Positions 1-9,269 are shown, counted from the stretch's first letter. The stretch: 64,000 nt of DNA from Hysterangium stoloniferum (GCA_015178975.1 WHVD01000255.1:24888-88887); one strand, 5' to 3'. The notes: generated by a model not told the origin, from the letters alone. Translations and numbers: made by a program.

Positions 1-614
1 GTCGTCCAAGTAAACAATGACGCATACATCGAGCATGTGGGAGAAAATGTCGTTGATAAAACGCTGAAAAACAGATGGGGCATTAGTGAGTCCAAAAGGG
101 ATGACCAACCACTCGAAGGCCCCATAGCGGGTTCTAAAAGTGGTTTTCCATTCGTCGCCTGCGGCAATCCGGACCAAATGATAGGCGTGCTTGAGATCTA
201 TTTTGGTGTAAATCTGGGCATTCTGTGGAGCATCGAGCAGGTCAGATATAAGTGGGAGTGGATATTTGTCCTTTTTGGTGACAGCATTGAGTCCTCTAAA
301 ATCAACACATAGTCGAAGGGATCCATCCTTTTTTCTGACAAACAAAACAGGTGCTCCAAAAGGAGACTTTGAGGGTCAAATAAAACCTATGGACAAATGT
401 TCATCCAGGAAATCACGGATTGCGGATAGTTCCGTGGACGAGAGCGGGTAACTATGTCCTAGGGGTGGCTGGGCGCCATCTTCAAGATCGATTTTTAAGT
501 CGTATTCTCTATGAGGCGGAAGCCGGTCAGCTTTTCGCTTGCTAAAAACATCCGCGAAGTCATGATATTTCTCCGGGACGCCTTCTAGGTCAGCGGCTTG
601 CTCAGATTCAGATA
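1..614 (-). pseudogene. pol: Gypsy family A pol: reverse transcriptase N-terminal half (partial)
   Basis: The minus strand reads DLEGVPEKYHDFADVFS, then [68 protein letters not shown] and finally the catalytic YLDD at the window edge. This is the standard order of fingers and palm motifs in Ty3/Gypsy RT. One in-frame TGA at 376-378 lies where related RTs have Arg (FIRPSKSPF), so CGA to TGA is the simplest origin. The left end is cut by the window. The frame joins the protease portion at 1445 onward once the solo LTR and one copy of its target duplication are ignored. Confidence 0.93.
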
Positions 615-619
615 CCGGG

Positions 620-1439
620 TGTTAGGATACACACTCAGGCCGGGTTTCCGGAGAAACCCGCAGGATATCCGGTAGGACTTGGCTTCAGCTTATAGGCTGC
701 GCCCTCGCTAGATCGTGTTGTCCAATTTCAGACAGGCGGACGGGAATCCCGGGGAGTCCGGGCGGGGGTTCGTGGGTCGTGAGTCGTAGGTCGTGAGTCG
801 AGAGTCGTGAATCGAGATAGTCGAGAGAGATAGATGCGCCGGAGCCCGTGGGCTCCGACTAGTGCGAGCGGTCTGATAAGAGTAGGGTTTTAGAGAGGAA
901 AATGTATTAGATTACTGGGGGGAATCTAAGCTAATTTTCTGACTGGATTGTATGTACAACATCTGCCAGTTTATATAGACCGTGGAATGCATGACATACC
1001 GAATCCAGTAATAATGAGACGAAACGAGCAAAACATAAAACGGGAATAGTAAACACCAAATTGGTGTTAGGAACGGGACGGAACGGAGCGGAGTCCGAAT
1101 CGTGACAAAGCATAACCCATAACGGGAAACGGAGCGGGAGCGGAGTCCTAAATCGTGACAGGTCATTTGACTAAAATGGGAACGGGGCTCGATTAGAGCG
1201 GTGACGGGATTCTAAGCGGGTTCCGGTGACTGATGCGTGGGACGAAGACGGACATAGACAGAGACGGGGTCCGGGGGAAGTCCGGTGACTGATATGTGTC
1301 TTAATGAGGTCGAACGTAACGAGTCTTGACGTAACGGAGTCCGGGCGGGAAATCCTATAAACAGACGATTGGTGCTTGTAGCGCGTGGGGGCGTACGAGT
1401 TAGTACCCGGAGTCCGGCGGGATTTGTTCGGTCGTAACA
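620..1439 (-). mobile_element. Solo LTR of family A nested inside family A pol
   Basis: The sequence runs from TGTTAGGATAC to GTCGTAACA and is flanked by a perfect 5-bp duplication CCGGG (615-619 and 1440-1444). It aligns with the 5' LTR at 3462-4202 but keeps roughly 220 bp of U3 that the 5' LTR lacks, and it has only a few irregular GGAAC-like units. No internal sequence is attached, so it is a solo LTR left by LTR-LTR recombination. It separates protease from RT. On the minus strand its TATA box and the AGTCAGAAAAT motif (935-945 region) are intact. Confidence 0.95.
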
Positions 1440-1444
1440 CCGGG

Positions 1445-2132
1445 GTTGAAAAACGTCCAGTTGCTTCATCAATTTTTAAATTGATAGTGAACGCCTGGGA
1501 CCTATCCATTTTTGAAGCCCTAATAAAAGCTGCAGCATTAATCAGAGAAATGGACGGAGGTGCCGTGGGTTCCGGAGAAGCTATAGGTGCCGTAGGGATC
1601 ACAGGAGTCCTCGAGACTGCAGGTGCCGGGAAGGCCATGGGTGCCGTGGAGGCCGAGACAGGTGCAGTTTCCTCGGTCGCCGCGGGAGTCCGGAATGTTA
1701 TACTGTTAGCTATCCAGTCAATCAACGGATTGTAGCGGGTAAGCCAGTTATGTCCTAGGACCACCGAGCAACTTGAGTCTAACTGGGTCACATAGAAAGT
1801 GACCAATTGAGATGTTCCACAAGGGAAATTGATGGGTAAATCACAAGCTTGGGTAACAACTGAATTACTTGTGCCATCGAAGAGGTGGGGAGCGACGGGA
1901 TTTATCGAATAAGTTGACAAAGAATTTTTTTGCGTGAATTTTGTATCTAAAAAACAATGAGTCGAGCTGGAATCTATGAGAGCTGAAAAAACGAATTTCG
2001 GAATCATATTAGACATAAGTTTAACGAAAAATGAATCAGAATGTGAAAGAGCGGATGCATTGAGGCGAGTGAACTCTTGAATGCGCGGAGAGGCAACGCA
2101 ACCCCTAACCCGCGCGGAGTCTGCGGGGTTGC
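1445..2132 (-). CDS. pol: Gypsy family A pol: protease and linker (translated by -1 frameshift)
   Basis: Retropepsin-like aspartic protease. The active-site strand reads FSALIDSSSTHCFLDTKF and the downstream conserved segment is VVLGHNWLTRYNPLIDW. The frame is open upstream of the first Met (2016) all the way to the slippery A run at the end of gag, with no stop, in the -1 frame relative to gag. It should therefore be made as a Gag-Pol fusion and not from its own start. The frame runs into the nested LTR at 1439. Ignoring that insertion it continues in frame into RT. The stretch after the protease is Ala/Pro-rich and looks like a linker. Confidence 0.85.
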
Positions 2133-3425
2133 TTACTCTTTTTTTGAATCGGCAGCCGGTTTATCCTTCGACGGGGTTTCCGTGGAGGCCTTGGCTGATC
2201 GACCCTTTGAAGAGTTTGCTTTTGCCAGCGGACATTCCGGGACTCGATGACCGGGTTTCCCGCACAAGAGACAGAGGTTGTTGTCCATACGACGTTGTCT
2301 TTCTTGTGGAGTCAATTTGCCATCAGGTCCAAGTTTGCCTGAGAGGTCGGGTTTTCCGGCTTGCTTGCCGGACTGTTGACCCTTGTTGTTGTCCTTATTG
2401 TCCTTATTGTTGTTGTTGTTGTTCGAAGACTTTTTATCGTTCTTCTTGTCGGATTGCGTGGAGTTCTGGTTGCTGGTTGACGAATTGTTGTTATTGTTTT
2501 TGTCCTTGGACTTGTTTAGTTTGTCCGCGGATGTCTCGCGGGCAACTTCCGCGCGACGTTCCCAATAACGTGCGTCCGCGTTTTGAGCTTTGAGGCGCAT
2601 ACGGGACAGGGTTTTTGGCTTGCCATCTTCTCCTTTCGAGACTTCGTCTTTAAGGCGGGACGGCAGACTGGCGTAGAATTGGTGGCGGAGAGCGGGATCG
2701 CCCCACTGACAATGAGCTGCAAGATTATTGAATTGGACGATGTAGTCCGTGATGCGCTGTGTGTCCTTCATACGAAGATTTGTGAGACTATTCTCGGCTT
2801 CTCCTGTCGGGTCATACGGGCCGAAGTTGGTTTCAAGCTCCTCAACAAACGCCTCCCAATTTTCAAGCCAGAGTGGCTCTTCCTCGGATATTCCGCTAAA
2901 AGCCGGTTCGAACCATTTCAACGCGGATCCCGACAAATATGACAGTGCATAATTGACTTTTCGGGAGTCCGTGGAGAATGCAGCGGCACGATCATGGAAA
3001 TTGAAGTGACATTGCATGAGGAAAGTAGAGAGTTTGTTTGGGTTGGAACCCATGAAGGGTTCCGGAGCATTGACTTTTGACCGTGGAGGTTCTTGTTCCT
3101 TTTTCTTTCGTTCTTCAAGCAGGTGCGTCATTAATTTATCTATGGTACCTGCTAAAAATTCAGAAGTAGAATCCCCCGAATACGGTTGTTGAACAGGCGG
3201 AGGATTTTCAGGAGGGATTTCGACACCTTTGCCCTTGTCGGGGGCCACGGAATTGTCCTCACGCTCGGATTCGTCCAGGTCTTCCAGGACTTCTTCGATG
3301 CAGGCTTCTTCCATGGGTTCCGACTGGTTCGCAAGCGTCTGACTGGTATACAGAGTTAACGGGGAATGAAGAGTCGACGGTCCAGGTATTGATGACTGTG
3401 CGTGTGTACTTCTTCTTGGTGGCAT
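2133..3425 (-). CDS. gag: Gypsy family A Gag (430 aa)
   Basis: Complete Gag reading frame starting at MPPRRSTHAQSS. It has a low-complexity acidic N-terminus (about residues 1-90). A retrotransposon gag domain follows at about 110-270, with the typical LSYLSGSALKWFEP and NLRMKDTQRITDYIVQFN segments. Then comes an Asn/Lys-rich disordered stretch (about 310-350) and a CCHC zinc knuckle CLLCGKPGHRVPEC (about 385-400). It forms the capsid of the virus-like particle. The stop codon directly follows an A7 run that provides a -1 frameshift site. The start lies 36 bp inside the 5' LTR, as expected. No disabling change is seen. Confidence 0.93.
   Translation of the reverse strand: MPPRRSTHAQSSIPGPSTLHSPLTLYTSQTLANQSEPMEEACIEEVLEDLDESEREDNSVAPDKGKGVEIPPENPPPVQQPYSGDSTSEFLAGTIDKLMTHLLEERKKKEQEPPRSKVNAPEPFMGSNPNKLSTFLMQCHFNFHDRAAAFSTDSRKVNYALSYLSGSALKWFEPAFSGISEEEPLWLENWEAFVEELETNFGPYDPTGEAENSLTNLRMKDTQRITDYIVQFNNLAAHCQWGDPALRHQFYASLPSRLKDEVSKGEDGKPKTLSRMRLKAQNADARYWERRAEVARETSADKLNKSKDKNNNNNSSTSNQNSTQSDKKNDKKSSNNNNNNKDNKDNNKGQQSGKQAGKPDLSGKLGPDGKLTPQERQRRMDNNLCLLCGKPGHRVPECPLAKANSSKGRSAKASTETPSKDKPAADSKKE
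2138..2144 (-). promoter_or_regulatory. Programmed -1 ribosomal frameshift site (A-AAA-AAG)
   Basis: The last Gag codons are TCA AAA AAA GAG TAA. The heptamer A-AAA-AAG fits the X-XXY-YYZ rule. Slipping back one base gives AAA AGA GTA AGC and an open frame of more than 35 codons into the protease. The shift lies 3 nt before the gag stop. The downstream sequence is GC-rich (CCCCGCAGACTCCGCGCGG) and could form the stimulatory structure; no folding was run. Confidence 0.75.
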
Positions 3426-3448
3426 AATGAAAACAATCTGCGAGTATT

Positions 3449-3459
3449 AGTCAGAAAAT
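3449..3459 (-). promoter_or_regulatory. Primer-binding site of family A, matching its own LTR
   Basis: Two nucleotides inside the 5' LTR edge the minus strand reads ATTTTCTGACT. It is the exact 11-nt complement of AGTCAGAAAAT inside the LTR (3795-3805), about 33 nt downstream of the LTR TATA box. It lacks the TGG start expected for priming by a tRNA 3' end. This is the arrangement known for self-priming Tf1/sushi elements. Confidence 0.7.
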
Positions 3460-3461
3460 AC

Positions 3462-4202
3462 TGTTAGGATACACACACAGGCCGGGTTTCCGGAGAAACC
3501 CGCGGGATATCCGGTAGGACTTGGCTTCAGCTTATAGGCTGCACCCTCGCTAGATCGTGTTGTCCAATTTCAAACGGACGGACGGGGATCCCGGGGAGTC
3601 CGGGCGGGGTTCGTGGGTCGTAGGTCGTAAGTCGGGTCGTGGGTCGTAAGTCGGAGGTCGTGGGTCGTAAGTCAAGTTGTTTGAGAGAGATAGATGCGCC
3701 GGAGCCCGTGGGCTCCGACTAGTGCGAGCGATGTGAATCGAGTAAGGTTTTAGAGCGGAAAATATTATTAGATTACTGGGGGGAATCTAAGCTAATTTTC
3801 TGACTGGATTGTATGTACAACATCTGCCAGTTTATATAGACCATGGAGTGAATGACATACCAAATCCAGTAATGGTGAAACGAAACTAACAAAACATGAA
3901 ACGGGAATAGTAAACACCAAATTGGTGTTAGGAACGGAACGGAACGGAACGGAACGGAACGGAACGGAACGGAACGGAACGGAACGGAACGGAACGGAAC
4001 GGAACGGAACGGAACGGAACGGAACGGAACGGAACGGAACGGAACGGAACGGAACGGAACGGAACGGAACGGAGCGGAGTCTGAATCGTGACAAAGCATA
4101 ACCCATAACGGGAAATCCTATAAACAGACGATTGGTGCTTGTAGCGCGTGGGGGCGTACAAGTTAGTGCCTGGAGTCCGGCAGGATTTGTCCGGTCGTAA
4201 CA
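3462..4202 (-). mobile_element. 5' LTR of Gypsy family A
   Basis: Runs from TGTTAGGATAC to GTCGTAACA (plus-strand reading). On the minus strand it has a TATA box (TATATAAA, 3831-3838) and a probable transcription start near 3805. In the U5 part (about 3612-3672) there are imperfect repeats of GGGTCGTAAGT type. Near the outer end there is a 140-bp GGAAC array. Compared with the solo LTR at 620-1439 it lacks about 220 bp of U3 between copies of CGGGAAA. Confidence 0.95.
3931..4070 (-). repeat. Perfect pentanucleotide array (GGAAC)28 inside the LTR
   Basis: Twenty-eight uninterrupted GGAAC units. The homologous place in the solo LTR (about 1070-1090) has only a few irregular units (GGAACGGGACGGAACGGAGCGG), so the array expanded in this copy. 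On the minus strand all three frames are open (for example RSVPF repeats), which is a trivial result of the pentamer. Confidence 0.97.
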
Positions 4203-4838
4203 ATAACCTACCAAATAAATTTTCTAAAATAGTGAAAATATTCCCACATATACCTTAGCATTGTCTAGCTTGCCAGAGGTGATTTGATGCATGATCCTCC
4301 TTTAATCAATAGGGGAAAGCTTGGAAGGACATCCTCCTTTCAGGTTTTATTTGTCTATGTCCATCTTATGACCAATTATACTTATTAGTAGACTTGCTAA
4401 GACCTGTTATAGAGGCTACATTCCTATTGGAGAGTCCATTTTGTAGGAGGGAGATGGCTTATTCTCTTTTGAGAGGGGAAATAGCTTTCATGATAAGAAT
4501 GATAATTAAAATGTCACATTAAATGTCACATATCAATTAGAACATCAAATATATGTCACCTAATTTTTCTTGTAATTTTCCTAGCCCTCTAGAATATAAT
4601 ATGATATAATGAAATGTGTGAAAAGAGAGGGTTCCAAAACTGTCCCAATGATTGGTCATTTTTAAATATTCACTGTGACACCAATTTCCATCTATATTAT
4701 GTAATATGTGGGTATATCAAAGCTAGTATGCTAAGGTATATGTGGGAATATTTTCACTATTTTAGAAAATTTATTTGGTAGGTTATAAAGCATTTATTGA
4801 GAATTACAAAAACATTGGGACAGTTTTGGAAGCCACTG
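4203..4838. mobile_element. Tc1/mariner-like MITE, left end cut by Gypsy A insertion
   Basis: The 58 bp at 4203-4260 are the exact reverse complement of 4729-4786. The right inverted repeat continues to 4838, where it ends ...TTTTGGAAGCCACTG next to a TA dinucleotide. A related LTR copy (near 30,980) shows that this TA was the target. The mate of the outer 52 bp is missing on the left because the Gypsy A LTR begins exactly there. The inside is AT-rich and non-coding. A further copy of the subterminal motif CCAAAACTGTCCCAATG lies at about 4632-4649. No transposase is present. Confidence 0.85.
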
Positions 4839-4840
4839 TA

Positions 4841-5306
4841 CATGGCTATAGAAGACTATATACTGTAGATATTCCAGTAATTGTACTACAAATCTAGAAG
4901 TATAATAAGACATATTAGGATGAAGATTCTGAGAGGGGAATACACAAGAACAATAAACAAGTGAATGAATAACTGTTAACCTGTCAGTTACCAAATACGG
5001 AACAAGGATGAGGTTCAGAAGTATGGGAATGGAAGTCTGACTGGGAGTCTGACCAGAAGTCTGACCAGGAGTCTGACCAGGAGTCTGACCGGAAGTCACC
5101 TACTGAAGGGCAGAGTCCGATGAGTTCTGGGTCATAACAGGAGGTGTCTAAAATGAGGGCAGAATACCAGAATGGGATTTGCCTTGAAAAGATGAGGGTT
5201 GGGTTCCAGTGGATTCCAGATCTTGATACTGGTCCAGAAGATGGTTTGGACCCAGAGATAATATCCAGTAAATACTCCAAAGAGTTTCTGGGAATGGATC
5301 TTCACA
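4841..5306 (-). mobile_element. LTR fragment, family B, interrupted by the MITE
   Basis: The minus strand begins TGTGAAGATCCATTCC and matches the plus-strand copies at 8830, 22,689 and 30,345. It stops at the TA where the MITE inserted, so the rest should lie left of the window. About four 12-bp units (CAGGAGTCTGAC type, 5036-5092) form a small tandem repeat that the other copies lack. CpG-poor. Confidence 0.8.
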
Positions 5307-5448
5307 CATTTACACCACATCTGTGTGTCACTGCAGCAAGCAGTTTATTGCCACCTCTAGTTGAGCTTCTGACAATAGTCCTACCCCTGGTCACCTATGT
5401 ATAATGTATTTAGGGGTTTCTCTTAGATAGCTCAATATATGCTATAGT
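5307..5448. other. Short spacer, nothing recognised
   Basis: Non-coding sequence between two LTR remnants with no clear motif. Confidence 0.5.
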
Positions 5449-6302
5449 GTCACAGAGCTTCAACAATAAAACAAGAAAAGGTCCAGTAATTTAATTACTG
5501 ATAGATTAATTAGTTGTGCTATTAAGCTTAAACAACTAAAATCAATGCTTATTTTGATTATTGAAAGGTTCAATAGAACTGTGTATGACTCTTTTAGCAA
5601 ATAAACAGATATTCCTTGAGAATAGGGGCTGGAAGCTGAATATATGTGCAGTAACTTGGCAGAGACTTGATATAAAGCTTCAGTTTCTTGTATGCTTATT
5701 TGTAATAACTATTAATAGATATTTAACAAGGTGTTAAATAAATTTTTAACAGAGACAATAATTTGTATCAGATTAATTGAGTGCTTGTACTTGATTAATT
5801 CAATAAACTTAGGTATGGGCCTTGAATAATCTAAGTGTTGGCAGGGATTTCAGTAAGGATACTTAGTAGGTATTTAATAAGCCTAAGGGGTAGCTGTGAG
5901 GTGGGGGAACTTAGATGATTAGCTAAGTTTGAGAGTGCTGACAGAGAGTTCTAGATTCGCAAGTGTAGGTGCTTGCAGTTAGTATATCAGACTAAGGCTA
6001 TTATTGTCCTTAGGATGATGAGATAAGCTTCTGAGCTGTGCTGTAAAATATATATGTGATAAGTTATTTTATTGCAGATTTCTGGCTCTCCTTATATAAA
6101 TTTTGATAATTAATTATTTAACTATTTAATTATTTTATGATGTCATTACTGAGTCTGTAATGATATCATGTTTAACTATTATTACCCTTTTTCTATCCTA
6201 TGACTCCCATGTCTGAGACAAGGATACCAATCTAAACCTGAACTTGAAGGTTCAGAGGCCAAGATCCAGGACAGAAGCAAATGCCAGGAGAGGGAGTGTG
6301 AC
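5449..6302 (+). mobile_element. Possible degenerate LTR of another family
   Basis: AT-rich block with 7-bp inverted ends (TGTCACA...TGTGACA), a TATA-like CTTATATAAATT near 6093, and no coding potential. The direct duplication expected outside is not clear (CTATAG versus AAGGC). The LTR call rests only on ends, size and composition. Confidence 0.4.
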
Positions 6303-6404
6303 AAAGGCAGGGGTTGGACTGTGGACTCAGGGACTTCAATGAGATGAGAAAATGGTGCTTCCTAGGGTTTGTGACAGAGAGTCCCCTGACACCACCCCTC
6401 TATA

Positions 6405-7257
6405 CCCGCTACCAGACAACCCACCAGGACCCAGACTCTGCCCTATATGCACCCAACCCACTGTATAGAACCTAACATACAGTCACAACCAGAGTTCCCG
6501 CCAGGACCCATCCATGACACCTATCTGTACCTGACATACCTGTCTGCATCTAACCCTCTGTGTCTCATGCACCAAGTCCCCAGACTCTGCCTGGACTCCC
6601 AGTGCCCTCTAACTGAGCCCTGCTCCAGTTATGGTTAAATGCCCTGTCATGTTTTGCACCCCACTTCCATTCCATTCCATTCCTAACACCTAGTTTGGTG
6701 TCTACTCATCCTGATTTATGATTACCTGTTTTATCTATTATTATTACCAGATTTGGTATTACATACATTCCATAGTCTATATAGTCTAGCTGAATGTTGT
6801 ACATACAATCTGGTTAGAAAATCAACTTAGTTCTCGACTTGGTGTTCCCTTCAGTCCTAGCTTATACTCCACTCTTTATCCCACCTCTTATGCTTGAAGA
6901 ACATTGTCATCATTGTCTCAGAGCCTGTGGCCTTCCCGACTCACCATCCAACTCACTGACCTCCGTGGGTTTCCTAACTTGACTCTACAACCTGACCTAT
7001 TGACTGTTCACCACCCAACCTCTCAACTGTTATCTTGACTGTTCAACTGCCTGATCTCCATGGGTTTCCCATATCGACTATCCAACAACTTGGCCTATTG
7101 ATGACCCTGGACTCCTCGGGTTTTCCCAGTCCACCTGTTTGAAATTGGACACCACGGTCTTGTGAGGGTGCAGCCTATAAGCTGAAGCCACATCCTACCG
7201 GCATCCATGGGTTCCTCCAGAAACCATCCAATAAGCTCTGTGTGCACACTCTTAACA
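6405..7257 (+). mobile_element. Degenerate family A LTR, CpG-depleted
   Basis: Aligns along its length with the reversed young family A LTR. It has the CCATTCCATTCC-type repeats, AACACCTAGTTTGGTGT, the TATA region near 6778 and the shared 3' module GCAGCCTATAAGCTGAAGCC (about 7170), and it ends CTCTTAACA. Most CpG sites of the young copy are TpG or CpA here. The 5' boundary is approximate. 6303-6404 shows nothing I can name. Confidence 0.75.
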
Positions 7258-7424
7258 GTCATCTCACCTACTGCAATTGTAGATGTGCAATTCATCAACC
7301 AAACTACATGTTGAGCCACTTCTCCCCACAATGACCTTGGTAAGCTACTTGCATGGAGAAGTGCATGGATATACTTGACAATGGAATGGTTTCAACATTC
7401 AGTGACTCCATTATATTGTGGAGT
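7258..7424 (-). pseudogene. pol: Copia integrase fragment 1 (core end)
   Basis: The minus strand reads PQYNGVTEC, then LHASSLPRSLWGEVAQHVVWL and NCTSTIAVGEMT. These correspond to the Copia integrase segment SPQQNGVAER...LWGEAV.HAVWL.NRTPT. It continues fragment 8609-8829 across the inserted LTR. A frameshift and low CpG show it is dead. Confidence 0.85.
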
Positions 7425-8608
7425 TGTTACAACCGGAAATCCCACTGGACTCCACGCACTAACTTATATGCACCCACACCCTACATGCACCAATTATCAG
7501 TTTACTGGAATACCCACTGGACTCTGTACATCAGACCTATCCACACTCAACCTTCATTACTTCATGTATCAGTCACTGGAATACCTGCCAGACTCTGCTC
7601 CTGTCTATCCCTAACCCTGTCCCACACACCAGTCACAGGACTCTGCTCAGAAAACCCAACAGCTCTCTAACTGAGCCCCATTCCTGTTATGGTCAAATGA
7701 CCTATCATGATTTGGACTCCACTCCCATCCCATTCCCGTTATGGTTTTACGACCTGTCACGATTCGGACTCCACTCTGCTCCATTCCATTCCTAACACCA
7801 AGTTTGGTGTTTACTTATCTCGTTTCATGTTTGCTAGTTTAGTTTTCATTATTACTGGATTTGGTATGTTATACATTCCACAGTCTATATAGTCTGGCAG
7901 ATGTTGTACATACAATCCAGTCAGAAAATCAGCTTAGATTCCCCCCAGTAATCTCAAGTACATTTTCTGCTCTAATCTCCTCTTTGAAACACACCACTTT
8001 ACCTCATCAGAGCCCATGGGCTCTGACCCATCTACCACTCAACCTCCAACCTATCTATCTCAACCCCCAACTCACCTCCACCCAACCCCTCGACTTCTGT
8101 GGACTTCCTGCAGTCGACTCCCTGACCTCTCAACCTACAAACCCCTCCCAGACTCCCCAGGATTCCTGTCTGCCCATCTGAAATTGGACAAGACGATTTT
8201 GCAAGGATGCAGCCTATAAGCTGAAGCCAAGTCCTACTGGCTTTCCTGCAGGTTTCTCTGGAAACCTTCTGATAAGCTCCATGCACAATGTAAGGGCAAT
8301 TCTCTAGACCACACTGACTCGCACTATGTATGACTGAGTTGGGGCACTAGCAGAGGGAATCCAAAGTAAGCTTTATACCTATCTATTATATACATACAAT
8401 GTACATTATTACTTACCTAGCAGAGGGAATCCGAAGAGAAAAGTCTAAGGAATCCTCAGCTAGCGAGTGACTAACTAAAGGTGCAGCTGAGTTTGAAAAT
8501 GTGATAAAAACAAAGTACTCTTATCCTTGACTTATGAGACTATATTAAGGAAGGTCAGGGATGAATTTAGAAAACTTGAGATTGTTCCCTGACACACAAC
8601 TCTTAACA
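7425..8608 (+). mobile_element. Solo LTR family A in Copia integrase, itself split by an LTR
   Basis: Starts TGTTACAACCGGA and ends CTCTTAACA, with a perfect 5-bp target duplication GGAGT (7420-7424 and 8609-8613). A second LTR (family D) lies inside at 8289-8594. Most CpG sites have become TpG or CpA. The TATA region (about 7885) and AGTCAGAAAAT motif (about 7918) remain recognisable. Taking out both LTRs joins the Copia integrase frame at GTKQKLMVHDT / PQYNGV. Confidence 0.93.
8289..8594 (-). mobile_element. Solo LTR family D nested in the family A LTR
   Basis: TGTAAGGGCAATTC...CCCTGACA, homologous over its length to the LTRs of the chromodomain Gypsy element at 24,482-30,187. Perfect 5-bp target duplication CACAA (8284-8288 and 8595-8599). 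More diverged than the two LTRs of the full element. Confidence 0.94.
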
Positions 8609-8829
8609 GGAGTGTCATGAACCATAAGCTTTTGTTTAGTTCCTTCATCCCTGCCATTATTGAGTCTGATATACAATCAAGCGTAGTATTGGTCTTGGGG
8701 AAGGTTTCAGAGCAATGTGTGGTGTGCCAAGACTGCATTAAGCTGTGTTCAGGGAAAATATATGTACATACATATATGTAGACACCATGGCTATCCACCT
8801 TACATGTGTCAATTGTTTTTTTAAGCATG
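8609..8829 (-). pseudogene. pol: Copia integrase fragment 2
   Basis: The minus strand contains LYIRLNNGRDEGTKQKLMV followed by HDT, the segment just before PQ.NG in Copia integrases (DNGGEF...GIKRQLTVHDTPQ). The upstream part is degenerate with several frameshifts. Confidence 0.75.
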
Positions 8830-9105
8830 TGTGAAGATCCATTCCTGGAAACTCTTTGGAGTATTTCCTGGATATTATCTCTGAGTCCGAACCATCTTCT
8901 GGACCAGTATCAAGATCCGGAATCCACTGGAACCCAACCCTCATCCCTTCAAGGCAAATCCCATTATTCTGCCCTCATTTAGACACCTCCTGTTATGACC
9001 CAGAACTCATTGGACTCTGCCCTTCAGTAGTTGACTTCTACACATGTTCTGTGGTCATTTCATGGCCCAGACTCCCGGTAAGACTCCCAGTCAAACTTGG
9101 ATGAT
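8830..9105 (+). mobile_element. LTR fragment, family B
   Basis: Begins TGTGAAGATCCATTCCTGG and follows the other family B copies through GACACCTCCTGTTATGACCC and the CTCCCGGTAAGACTCCCAG stretch, then homology fades. Incomplete at the 3' end. 9106-9269 holds no identifiable feature. Confidence 0.7.
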
Positions 9106-9269
9106 TCTTCAGGGTTTTTTTAGAGAGGTTCCATTCTAAGCCCAGAGTGACAGTTGGGTTTAGGGTAGAGCTTTTCTCAGAAATCCTGATGAATTATCCA
9201 AGTTCTACTTATTTAGTGATGGGAAAGAACTTCCCATAGATCCAGAGCTGGAAAAATATAGTCTCATGG

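Larger units (their letters stand above)
1..4202 (-). mobile_element. Ty3/Gypsy LTR retrotransposon, family A, truncated by window edge
   Basis: Minus-strand order is LTR (3462-4202), self-complementary PBS, gag, -1 frameshift site, protease, then RT up to the YLDD motif at the window edge. RNase H, integrase and the 3' LTR must lie to the left of the window. The reading frames are rich in CpG and nearly intact, so the insertion is young compared with the CpG-poor copies at 6.4-10.9 kb. A solo LTR of the same family (620-1439) interrupts pol. The element lies inside the left terminal repeat of a MITE, and the bases after its outer edge (ATAAC) should be its target-site duplication. Confidence 0.93.

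Noticed and set aside
2081..2593. 170-codon plus-strand open frame rich in Cys
   Set aside because: Antisense to gag; its Cys-rich part is the complement of the Asn/Lys-rich low-complexity stretch.
3773..4214. Open frames with RSVPF repeats
   Set aside because: Produced by the GGAAC pentamer in the LTR.
5307..5448. Extension of the LTR B homology to the right of 5306
   Set aside because: The other copies have unrelated sequence outside TGTGAAGATCC, so 5306 is the boundary.
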